A DNA stretch of 64,000 bases from Bolinopsis microptera (Eukaryota; Ctenophora; Tentaculata; Lobata; Bolinopsidae): positions 5,101,675-5,165,674 of the forward strand of contig NC_087078.1 in the NCBI RefSeq assembly GCF_026151205.1, given 5' to 3'. Positions 13,801 to 24,300 of the stretch are shown here, in pieces. The position numbers and the translations under genes are program-made. The notes under the pieces are model-generated. The model ran no database searches and was not told the DNA's origin. It was given only the letters and a program-made list of their open reading frames with translations. The stretch's first letter is position 1. Each line of letters opens with the position of its first letter.

Positions 13801-16800
13801 AAGCCAGCAACTCCTTCTACATTGCAACAAATACCTTGTACCTACTATAGGTAAGCCAGCAGTTCCTTCTACACTGCAGTCTGCAACAAATACCTTGTAC
13901 CCACCATAGGTAAACCAGCAGCTCCTTCTACACTGCAACAAATACCTTGTACCCACCATAGGTAAGCTAGCAGCTCCTGCTACACTGCAACAAATACCTT
14001 GTACCCACCATAGGTAAGCTAGCAGCTCCTTCTACACTGCAACAAATACCTTGTACCCACCATAGGTAAGCTAGCAGCTCCTTCTACACTGCAACAAATA
14101 CCTTGTACCCACCATAGGTAAGCTAGCAGCTCCTTCTACACTGCAACAAATACCTTGTACCCACCATAGGTAAGCCAGCAACTCCTTCTACACTGCAACA
14201 AATACCTTGTACCCATCATAGGTAAGCCAGCAGCTCCTTCTACACTGCAACAAATACCTTGTACCCACCATAGGTAAGCTAGCAGCTCCTTCTACACTGC
14301 AACAAATACCTTGTACCCACCATAGGTAAGCTAGCAGCTCCTGCTACACTGCAACAAATACCTTGTACCCACCATAGGTAAGCTAGCAGCTCCTTCTACA
14401 CTGCAACAAATACCTTGTACCCACCATAGGTAAGCTAGCAGCTCCTTCTACACTGCAACAAATACCTTGTACCCACCATAGGTAAGCTAGCAGCTCCTGC
14501 TACACTGCAACAAATACCTTGTACCCACCATAGGTAAGCTAGCAGCTCCTTCTACACTGCAACAAATACCTTGTACCCACCATAGGTAAGCCAGCAGTTC
14601 CTTCTACACTGCAACAAATACCTTGTACCTACCATAGGTAAGCCAGCAGTTCCTTCTACACTGCAACAAATACCTTGTACCCACCATAGGTAAGCTAGCA
14701 GCTCCTTCTACACTGCAACAAATACCTTGTACCCACCATAGGTAAGCCAGCAGTTCCTTCTACACTGCAACAAATACCTTGTACCCACCATAGGTAAGCC
14801 AGCAACTCCTTCTACATTGCAACAAATACCTTGTACCTACTATAGGTAAGCCAGCAGTTCCTTCTACACTGCAGTCTGCAACAAATACCTTGTACCCACC
14901 ATAGGTAAACCAGCAGCTCCTTCTACACTGCAACAAATACCTTGTACCCACCATAGGTAAGCTAGCAGCTCCTGCTACACTGCAACAAATACCTTGTACC
15001 CACCATAGGTAAGCTAGCAGCTCCTTCTACACTGCAACAAATACCTTGTACCCACCATAGGTAAGCTAGCAGCTCCTTCTACACTGCAACAAATACCTTG
15101 TACCCACCATAGGTAAGCTAGCAGCTCCTTCTACACTGCAACAAATACCTTGTACCCACCATAGGTAAGCCAGCAACTCCTTCTACACTGCAACAAATAC
15201 CTTGTACCCATCATAGGTAAGCCAGCAGCTCCTTCTACACTGCAACAAATACCTTGTACCCACCATAGGTAAGCTAGCAGCTCCTTCTACACTGCAACAA
15301 ATACCTTGTACCCACCATAGGTAAGCTAGCAGCTCCTGCTACACTGCAACAAATACCTTGTACCCACCATAGGTAAGCTAGCAGTTCCTTCTACACTGCA
15401 ACAAATACCTTGTACCCACCATAGGTAAGCTAGCAGCTCCTTCTACACTGCAACAAATACCTTGTACCCACCATAGGTAAGCCAGCAGTTCCTTCTACAC
15501 TGCAACAAATACCTTGTACCTACCATAGGTAAGCCAGCAGTTCCTTCTACACTGCAACAAATACCTTGTACCCACCATAGGTAAGCCAGCAGTTCCTTCT
15601 ACACTGCAACAAATACCTTGTACCCACCATAGGTAAGCCAGCAGTTCCTTCTACACTGCAACAAATACCTTGTACCCACCATAGGTAAGCTAGCAGCTCC
15701 TTCTACACTGCAACAAATACCTCGTACCCACCATAGGTAAGCTAGCAGCTCCTTCTACACTGCAACAAATACCTTGTACCCACCATAGGTAAGCCAGCAG
15801 CTCCTTCTACACTGCAACAAATACCTTGTACCCACCATAGGTAAGCCAGCAGTTCCTTCTACACTGCAACAAATACCTTGTACCCACCATAGGTAAACCA
15901 GCAACTCCTTCTACATAGCAACAAATACCTTGTACCTACTATAGGTAAGCCAGCAGTTCCTTCTACACTGCAACAAATACCTTGTACCCACCATAGGTAA
16001 GCCAGCAACTCCTTCTACATTGCAACAAATACCTTGTACCCACCATAGGTAAACCAGCAGTTCCTTCTACACTGCAACAAATACCTTGTACCCACCATAG
16101 GTAAGCCAGCAGTTCCTTCTACACTGCAACAAATACCTTGTACCCACCATAGGTAAGCCAGCAGTTCCTTCTACACTGCAACAAATACCTTGTACCCACC
16201 ATAGGTAAGCCAGCAGTTCCTTCTACACTGCAACAAATACCTTGTACCCACCATAGGTAAGCTAGCAGCTCTTTCTACACTGCAACAAATACCTCGTACC
16301 CACCATAGGTAAGCTAGCAGCTCCTTCTACACTGCAACAAATACCTTGTACCCACCATAGGTAAGCCAGCAGCTCCTGCTACACTGCAACAAATACCTTG
16401 TACCCACGGCCACCATAGGTAAGCCAGCAGCTCCTTCTACACTGCAAACAAATACCTTGTACCCACCATAGGTAAGCCAGCAGTTCCTTCTACACTGCAA
16501 CAAATACCTTGTACCCACCATAGGTAAGCTAGCAGCTCCTTCTACACTGCAACAAATACCTTGTACCCACCATAGGTAAGCCAGCAGTTCCTTCTACACT
16601 GCAACAAATACCTTGTACCCACCATAGGTAAGCCAGCAACTCCTTCTACATTGCAACAAATACCTTGTACCTACTATAGGTAAGCCAGCAGTTCCTTCTA
16701 CACTGCAGTCTGCAACAAATACCTTGTACCCACCATAGGTAAACCAGCAGCTCCTTCTACACTGCAACAAATACCTTGTACCCACCATAGGTAAGCTAGC

Positions 16801-19800
16801 AGCTCCTGCTACACTGCAACAAATACCTTGTACCCACCATAGGTAAGCTAGCAGCTGCTTCTACACTGCAACAAATACCTTGTACCCACCATAGGTAAGC
16901 TAGCAGCTCCTTCTACACTGCAACAAATACCTTGTACCCACCATAGGTAAGCTAGCAGCTCCTTCTACACTGCAACAAATACCTTGTACCCACCATAGGT
17001 AAGCTAGCAGCTCCTGCTACACTGCAACAAATACCTTGTACCCACCATAGGTAAGCTAGCAGCTCCTTCTACACTGCAACAAATACCTTGTACCCACCAT
17101 AGGTAAGCTAGCAGCTCCTTCTACACTGCAACAAATACCTTGTACCCACCATAGGTAAGCTAGCAGCTCCTTCTACACTGCAACAAATACCTTGTACCCA
17201 CCATAGGTAAGCCAGCAGTTCCTTCTACACTGCAACAAATACCTTGTACCCACCATAGGTAAGCTAGCAGCTCCTTCTATATCTACACTGCAACAAATAC
17301 CTTGTACCCACCATAGTTAGAGTTATCTCTTGTTTTACCGCTGATTTTACATCAATTTTCATACTAGGTTATATCTAATTTAATTATCTAAATTGAATTG
17401 GGGTCTCAGATCAATTTATAAACCCCAACTCTTGCATTTCTTTGTGATTATAATCAAATTTAGCACTACAAGTGAAAGTGGATAAACCGTTTAGCGAGGC
17501 TTCTGAATCATGGGATATAATTATAGCTTTGTTTCATAGCAATACAAGCCTTATGTTCTTAATTACAAATACCACAATGTACAGTATTATCGGTCTAATG
17601 TACTTATTGGCACAACACCATACCTTACAAGACATATTTATGGCGGCCTAATTTGCGACGACCGAAATTTTGGCGGTCCGAAAATATGGCGAAATTGAAC
17701 AAAAACCGTCAAATTTCGTACGTTATAAATATGTCTTGTAAGGTAGATTATACTTGATACGTATACGGTAGAGCGTATCAAATATACTGTACAATGTACA
17801 GTCTATACAATGTACATTTTTTACATATTTATAACACATTCAGTGTACCCTTTACTCATAATCTCAGTGTGTGACAACATCTCTTGTAAAGAGAAGGAAA
17901 GTGTGTGTACACCGTACAATACAAACGTTTCTATGAGGCCCAATAGAAGTGATGTCTCAACACTCAACTGTAATTTCTGACCCTTAGTTCCGTACTGATT
18001 TTATAGAGTGCTCATTTGAAAATGTAAGACCAATTTACCGTTTTCGAGTAGCTTTGTATTCTTTAACTAATCTAACCTACAAATATTTAGATGTGTGTTC
18101 TTGAATCATCTTACTATATATAAAGCGAGACGATATATAATATCTGTGCCATTTTACTGACACCACGGCATCAACTTTAACGCGACTTTCTGCAAAAACT
18201 GTAAAAGATATACAACTGAAACTTTTTTGAAGGGTCAAATGCTTTAATGGCCTCCAAATCAGTATGAAAAAATAAAAAATTGGCCAAGGAATAATGATTT
18301 TAGAGCCCAAAATTTGGACCCTCAAGTGGTGTCAAAAACGCCAATTAAATAGGTAATAATTATTTTAGTCTCTTGAGTCTTGACACCGTTTAGGGTTATA
18401 TTATACGGGTTCCTGCTAGTATATAATTAATGATACGATACCAAAATTTTGTAATATTATCTGTTTTATCAAAATTTTCCCAGCTGCAGTTTTCCTTTGT
18501 GATATATCAATTATCAGGTTTATCATCAGCAGAGTTCAAAAACATAGTAGCGTAATAAATAATGTTGCGAGTGTAAACGCTTTAGCGTAACCTAACGTTA
18601 CATAACTCAACATAACATAACTTAACTCAATAAAAGGTTTGAGTGGTGAATAAATACTGGCGGTTTTCACACTTCACTATTTATCTTATCTACACACACG
18701 GACAATAAGCTAAGACGGTAAACGTTATAAAATCAGTGTACATTAGAACTCATTACAATTGGTTATTCGTTAGCAGGCTTGTCCGCCGCCGCCGAACGCC
18801 GCCGCCGCCGGGTGATTTTTCCACGCCGAACGCCGCCGATACACCCCGGCGTACATCGGCGTACGGCGTGCATTTTCTGACTTCAAAATAATTCTGTCTT
18901 CATTTGAAGATATCAGTGTTACTGATAGCAATTAGTGGCTAGGGGCAACACACACATGATACACACCTTTAGCTAACTTAACAATATTGATTATCAGAAG
19001 AACTGAGCAGATACCTACTCATAAGTTTGACTGAAGAAGAAATTTTACAATTCGAACTTCTAAGATTTTGGGCCGATAGGCAAAAAACTTTCCCAATACT
19101 CTCAAACATAGTAAGAATAGTGCATTGTATACCTGCCAGTAGTGCGGAAATTGAAAGAACCTGGTCGGCTGCAGGTTTAATTCTTTCTAGTCAGCGATCT
19201 AGGATGAATGTTAAGAATTTCAAATATACACTGTTTAATTTTGTTCTAAAAACTATGATTTTGTTTCCAACAAAAAAGATTGAGAGATCCATTGAGTTCA
19301 GCAAAAATTTATTGTTTATGTACTTTACCTTAAATAAAATAATTGTATCAATTTGTCTCAAGTTTTATTTGATAGCAGATAATACCATAACAATATAAGT
19401 TAAGTCTAAATTACCCAAATTAAGTACATGATCATATTCATATCTCATAGACCTCAATTTAGTTGGCCTTGATTTCACGGCTCACGCCGGCGTACGCCGC
19501 CGCCGCCGGTGTAATTTTAGTGAAACGCCGCCGCCGATCCATTTAGCCACGACGGACAAGCCTGTTCGTTAGTACCGTGTAAGGATGGTTTGATGCTGTT
19601 CAAAAGTACATTTCATTTAATTGGCAACTATTATTCTAAGGATGGTTAGAGCTATGAAAATCTCCAAATTTTCAATAATAAATGGACAATGCAATGTTGG
19701 GCACATTAATCTGTCGTCATGATCACTAATTGTAGTGTGTGCAAAATAGCTAGCGGACTGACAGTGTTATGTCACTGACTACAGCTATAAGCTTTTGACT

Positions 19801-20566
19801 ACAGCTATAAGCTGTCGACTAGTGACTACAGTCTACAGCTGTCGACTAGTGATCTGTACAAAGGAATAATTTCATGGTTTCAATACTGAGTTTCGGATAA
19901 CGAGCTGTTTATATAAATTAAATTGATTAAATTCTCTCGCCGGTATCGTTGAGCTGTAAATAGTATAATATTATATTAATAGGGAGTATAACAGATTTAG
20001 AAGTACAGTACGTATATTTTGAATCATTATACGTATATTATATAATTTATTATTTGCATTAGGTATCCTGGATAGCGACGTGGACCCTACTAACCTTACG
20101 TACGTGATTCCCGGGAATGACGACTCTTCTCAGAGTATACTCTTTTATCATAAAGTCTTTGCCAATGCTATACAACGAGCTAAAAAAGTCAAACAAGTGA
20201 TGCAGTTATCGGTTAGTTCATACGTCGTTATTACTACGTTAGTTAGTTAATACTTACCTATTTATTTATTTATTTATTAGTTATTACTACGTTAGTTAGT
20301 TAATACTTACCTATTTATTTATTTATTTTTTAATTAAAACATAAATAAATAAATATGCAACCTGCCAAAACCAATGGTGCCCCCTTACTTACCTATTTTG
20401 ATTGATTGGATTTTCGAAAACATAGATTTATTATAATATAATAGATTGACTTGTATTAAATTAATATAATAAATGAGATTGTTAAAAGTATCGTGTGAAA
20501 TTACCAACTTAAAATTGTATGATGTTTCAGGACGCTACAAGTAGTGTTAATGATGAGATCAGATAA
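10883..20566 (+). CDS. MRPS2: mitochondrial ribosomal protein uS2m, last three exons
   Basis: Small-subunit protein uS2m of the mitochondrial ribosome. Three exons join in phase: 10,883-11,066 (acceptor ctttctcag, donor ATAG|gtaagc, phase 1), 20,063-20,211 (phase 0 at its end) and 20,531-20,566 (TAA at 20,564-20,566). The protein reads ...NKPDLVICSS...KYLVPTIG, then ILDSDVDPTNLTYVIPGNDD and the helix FYHKVFANAIQRAKKVK, ending DATSSVNDEIR. The pattern PDLVI ... PTIGI(L/V)D ... DP ... Y.IPGNDDS is diagnostic of uS2 proteins, and the short tail fits the mitochondrial form. The N-terminal half was not found. The 9-kb intron between the first two exons contains the 52-bp array, which begins inside the coding exon, plus hAT elements. 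SLC39A9 starts about 0.76 kb downstream on the same strand. Confidence 0.85.
11335..12335. mobile_element. non-autonomous hAT element inside the minisatellite
   Basis: A 1,001-bp insertion with terminal inverted repeats beginning CAGAGGCACATAT and ending ATGTGCCTCTG (about 21 bp, one mismatch). It is flanked by an exact 8-bp target-site duplication gtaagcta (11,327-11,334 and 12,336-12,343). CAG-type termini and an 8-bp duplication are hallmarks of hAT transposons. There is no transposase. The subterminal parts are rich in tgcgga and gtgcgg motifs, and the middle (about 11,905-12,130) has tandem copies of ggtcccgaaagggcctgg with CACGTGGT variants. It interrupts one array unit, so it arrived after the array had formed there. 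Confidence 0.9.
11905..12130. repeat. short tandem repeat inside the hAT element
   Basis: Roughly 24-26-bp units built on cggtcccgaaagggcctggg alternating with tcac or taac, with two gtcacgtggttaccgg-like variants in the middle. This is GC-rich compared with its surroundings and belongs to the internal part of the hAT insertion. Similar internal minisatellites are common in non-autonomous hAT elements. Confidence 0.75.
17623..17743. mobile_element. short TIR MITE with TA target duplication
   Basis: A 121-bp element with inverted ends CCTTACAAGACATATTTAT and ATAAATATGTCTTGTAAGG (perfect over 19 bp), bounded on both sides by TA. TA duplication with perfect short TIRs suggests the Tc1/mariner group, though other TA-inserting families are possible. 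The centre is cggcc/gcgg-rich and non-coding. It sits in the MRPS2 intron about 300 bp after the minisatellite ends. Confidence 0.75.
17746..18765. other. MRPS2 intron, no further feature seen
   Basis: AT-rich intronic sequence between the MITE and the hAT element. It contains small direct repeats such as the cataacgtta / cataactcaacataac stretch near 18,590-18,625. No coding signal was found. Confidence 0.5.
18774..19564 (+). mobile_element. internally deleted hAT element with transposase tail
   Basis: The ends are CAGGCTTGTCCG and CGGACAAGCCTG, flanked by an exact 8-bp duplication ttcgttag (18,766-18,773 and 19,565-19,572), which defines a 791-bp hAT copy. Both ends carry subterminal clusters of cgccgccgccgg and ggcgtacgccg-like motifs, probable transposase-binding arrays. 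Inside, 19,027-19,398 (+) encodes 123 residues including PASSAEIERTWSAAG and LSSQRSRM, the C-terminal dimerisation (hATC) signature of hAT transposases. The N-terminal BED finger and the RNase-H-like catalytic core are missing, so this is a deletion derivative that could only move with help. Confidence 0.88.
20223..20336. repeat. 57-bp tandem duplication after an MRPS2 donor
   Basis: Two adjacent copies of a segment starting tcgttattactacgttag and ending in a tatt-rich tract lie immediately after the donor of the exon 20,063-20,211. The first copy ends ttattag and the second is slightly shorter. It is non-coding and probably recent, since the copies are nearly identical. Confidence 0.7.
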
Positions 20567-21328
20567 CACCACCAACATCAAAATGGATAAATCTTAATCA
20601 GTTTAATTTTATTTAAGAACAAAATAACTTGTAAACATTCCTTTCGTATTATGACACTTTGAACAATCTTTAAAGTAGACCAAATAGTGTGTACACTATG
20701 GTTATGACCATTCGGACTGCAGATCTATCTGCCTCATCAAAGAGGATTTATTGGGATGTTTTTATATGATTTTTATTTGTAAGTTTATATTTCCCATCCC
20801 TTTGAGTATTAAATACTTTACAATATTGGTGGTATCTAATTTATTAATGTCAAGATTCTGTTTCACTTGTTAGATATAAATTACCGTTGTTTTACTCATT
20901 CAATTACTCATTGAACTACTATCTCCTGCCAAGCCCATACTTGTAATTCCTGCAAAGCGAGGACGTTTCCCATCTCTTGGGTACGTAGTGTTCGACTTGG
21001 CAAATTCTATGAAAATTCCAATACTGAATGAACGGATATTAATATTTAATTCATTTCAATTTTGATTGACTAAGCTGTTATGGTTTTTTCGCACTGAATA
21101 GACTTCTTTAGGCTCTAATTTTTTACTTACATGTAACTCCGGAATACAAGATCCTCAAATTTATTAACTTGCAGGAATTTCATGAATATGTCAATTCAAA
21201 TCAACTGCTGAAGTTGGAGACCTAGAAACTGATAAATTATTATAATTAATAATGTCATATCAATTGTGGAGAATAAAGATACATTTTACTAGTTGATCAT
21301 AATAAATATATCCTTTATAGGAACGGTG
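20567..21328. other. MRPS2-SLC39A9 intergenic stretch with 5' UTR acceptor
   Basis: Contains the MRPS2 3' UTR and the upstream region of SLC39A9. An acceptor-like tcctttatag at 21,311-21,320, nine bases before the ATG, suggests the SLC39A9 start codon lies in the second exon after a non-coding first exon. I could not place that exon or a promoter with confidence. Confidence 0.4.
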
Positions 21329-24300
21329 ATGGCATTTACGGAATTTGGACAGTTGCTGCTCTTCAGTATCTCGATGTTGATTGGCTGTTTCTGCGCAGGA
21401 ATGGTTCCCCTGAGTATGACTTTGAGCGAAGTAAGCTCCAGAAAGAATTAATTTTTTTTTTTTTTTATCAATAAACTTTCAAATTGTTACACAAATACAT
21501 CATTTTATTTCAAAGAAAATATCGCCGAATGACCTTACATGCCTTGACAAGTGACCGAGTGTAAACAAAATAAGGGACACCGAAACACCAGTTGACCAGT
21601 AAACTGATCATAGCAATTACATCGGGCCCTAAATGCACCTATAAGTGAAGCGATGCTGCAACCAAGGCATGCTAGGTTTATTCCATTGAATTAATAAGGT
21701 TACAGCCTAAAATATAAATATAATAAATAACAATGTACCATAAATCATAATTATAAACACACACACTTTATTTAACATATTTTATTAATTATACTTCATA
21801 TCAATTTATATTTAGACAATATAGTTACATTAAGGTAAATTGTTTAACTGTCAGAGGATGTTATATGGTCGTTTAGAACTGTCCAGAGGTACTTAATTAA
21901 ATGGGTTTTAAACACGGATGGCCTTGAGATTTCCCTTAATTCATAAGGGAGTTTATTCCAAAGAATGTGTGCTCTGTAAAAGTAAGACTTAGATATGCCT
22001 GAACATCTGGTCTGGCTTGACGTAAGGTTTTGTGGAACTTGAGGAGAAATGTCACTAATCATACTGAGATCGTCTAGATGTGATCGCCTTAACCTACTTC
22101 CCATGAAACGTCGTAAGTAAGGTGGAAATGTCACAACTGACATGTCATAAAAAATATTATGAAAATATAATATATCCTTGTAATCAAACCTTACCGAGAG
22201 TGGAAGGATATTTAGTTCCTTACACGCTATGAAATACCTTTTTTTGTCCCTAAGGCTCAAGTAAATATCATTAAGGATCCACTTGATACCTCTTTTTTGT
22301 ATCGATTCAAGTTTCTCCACCGAGGTTTCTGAATGAGGCCGCCAGACAATTGTGCAGTGTTCGAAATGACTTCTAACCTGAGATAGATAGAAGGCCCGAC
22401 GTTTTTTAGTGTTCTTGGTGAAGTAACATGTTCTTTTTAGAAGGCCTAACCTCTGACTAGCCTTAGAGTATATCATATCACAGTGATGTGACCAATCTAA
22501 CTTACTATTGATATGTACTCCAAGATCTTTTTCAATGTCTGTGTATTCGATAGCCGTTTCATTCATTGAGTACACAAAATTAACACTACGATTCATAGAA
22601 TATGCTCGGGTAATAGAAAGAACGTGACTTTTTGAAGGGTGAAACACCATCTTATTATGATGAGCCAGGGACAAAAGGATTTCGCGATTATTTTGGCCAA
22701 ATTTCGCGGTACCGCGAAATTTAACAGGCTATACATTAAACTACACATAAAATTTGTCGCGGAGAATGGGAAATTTCGCGATTTCGTACATGCCGCGAAA
22801 TCCTTTTGTCCCTGTGATGAGCCCAATTTTGAAGACTGTTAATATCCCGCTGGAGCAGCCAATGGTCATCCTGGGACGTGATTCTACGCCATATTTTTGT
22901 ATCATCAGCATACATGGTTATATTTGTTTCCGGTGACAAATCCTCTGTAATGTCATTAAGAAAAAGTATAAATAAAGTAGGCCCTAAAATTGAGCCCTGG
23001 GGGACACCTGATCTAACCTGACAGGGAGCAGACATTTTATTTCCAATAACAACCCTTTGGTATCTGTTTTCAAGGTAGCACTTGAAGAATCTCAGTAGAG
23101 ATGCATCAATGTTATATTGTTCTTTGAGCTTCAACAGAATTATGTCGTGGTTGACAGAATCAAAAGCTTTTTGGAAATCAAAGTATAGTATGTCAGTGCG
23201 AACATTGTCATTGAGAGATAGGGCTAAGCTGTCACAGAAATTTACTAGCTGAGTTGTACATGATTTCCTACTCATAAAACCATGTTGACGTTGATCAATA
23301 AGATGATCACATCGATTGAGCAATTCATCCCGGATTACTTTTTCGTAAACTTTCATAATAATGCTTGTCAGAGAAATTGGCCTATAGTTGTTAACTTCAA
23401 TTTTAGAGCCTTTTTTATGAACTGGAACAACGTTTGCCATTTTCCAATCTGCTGGAATACATCCAGTTTTATAAGAAGCTTCAAAAAGGATAGCAGGAGG
23501 CTTAGACAGGCTCACTGAACAGTACTTTAAAATTCTTCCATGGATATTGTCGGCCCCTTGCGCTTTACTTGGATCAATATTTTCAAGTAAACCTTTGATT
23601 TTACAAGTGTCGAAATTGACCTGAAAATCACGGTCACTGGAAAAGTCAATATCTATATCATAATCACTACCCTCTGTAAACTGTTCGTTAAAATATTTAT
23701 TGAATAACTCACACTGTCCTTGCGGATCGGACCGTAGGCAACCATTGTAGCTGACTGTTTCAGGAATGCGATTAGAGTTTGATTTAGATTTCACAAAAGA
23801 CCAGAACTTTTTGTTAATGAGATTTCTGTTATCATCATCTTCAAAGTTTGCGTCCAATTTTGCATCAACGAGATTTTTAAAATCCCTCCTAGCTTTGGAA
23901 AATTTTAAATATTTTTTGGATTAGAAGACTGTTTCCATTCGTCATGTAGTCGCTCCTTTTTTCTACATAAATCAAAGACATCTGAGTCAAACCATGGGGG
24001 TTGAAATTCATCGGAGACAGATATCTTAGGAATATGTGAATTACAATGAGAAGTGAAAATAGTATTGAAAACTGACCAGGCCTCTTCGACTGGTTTACCA
24101 CTAAGTAGATGTTCCCAGTTTTCAGAATTCAGTGCATTATTTAAATTGGTCCAATTGGCCCTTTTGAAGCTATAGATTTTTCGTTTGGTAGACTTTTTCT
24201 TTCTAGCGTTAAGTCTTATGTCAAATCTTATCGCATAGTGATCCGACCCACAAATACCATGTTTACTGTCAACAATTAATTCTGATATAATTTCTGGCTT

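Larger units (their letters stand above)
11022..17316 (+). repeat. 52-bp minisatellite made of MRPS2 exon end plus splice donor
   Basis: About 100 head-to-tail copies of a 52-bp unit (5.3 kb once the inserted hAT is subtracted). Unit 1 begins inside the coding exon at about 11,022: 45 exonic bases ending CCCACCATAG, then 7 intronic bases gtaagcc. All later units repeat this, so each carries AG|GTAAG. Common variants are gtaagcta/gtaagcca, agcagctcc/agcagttcc, and cttgtaccc/ctcgtaccc. The last unit ends ccatagttag and has lost the GT. Since 52 is not a multiple of 3, using the second donor leads to a stop at once (AGG TAT CCT GGA TAG), and using a later one reads through an in-frame TAA at a unit border. 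Only the first donor gives uS2m. Minus-strand open frames of about 64 codons in the array are by-products. Confidence 0.97.

Noticed and set aside
13498-16788. Minus-strand 64-codon frames in the 52-bp array
   Set aside because: They are antisense readings of the minisatellite, periodic and low in information; the plus-strand origin from the MRPS2 exon explains the sequence fully.
11022-17316. CRISPR-like array
   Set aside because: Units are contiguous 52-mers without unique spacers, in a eukaryotic gene intron; it is a minisatellite.
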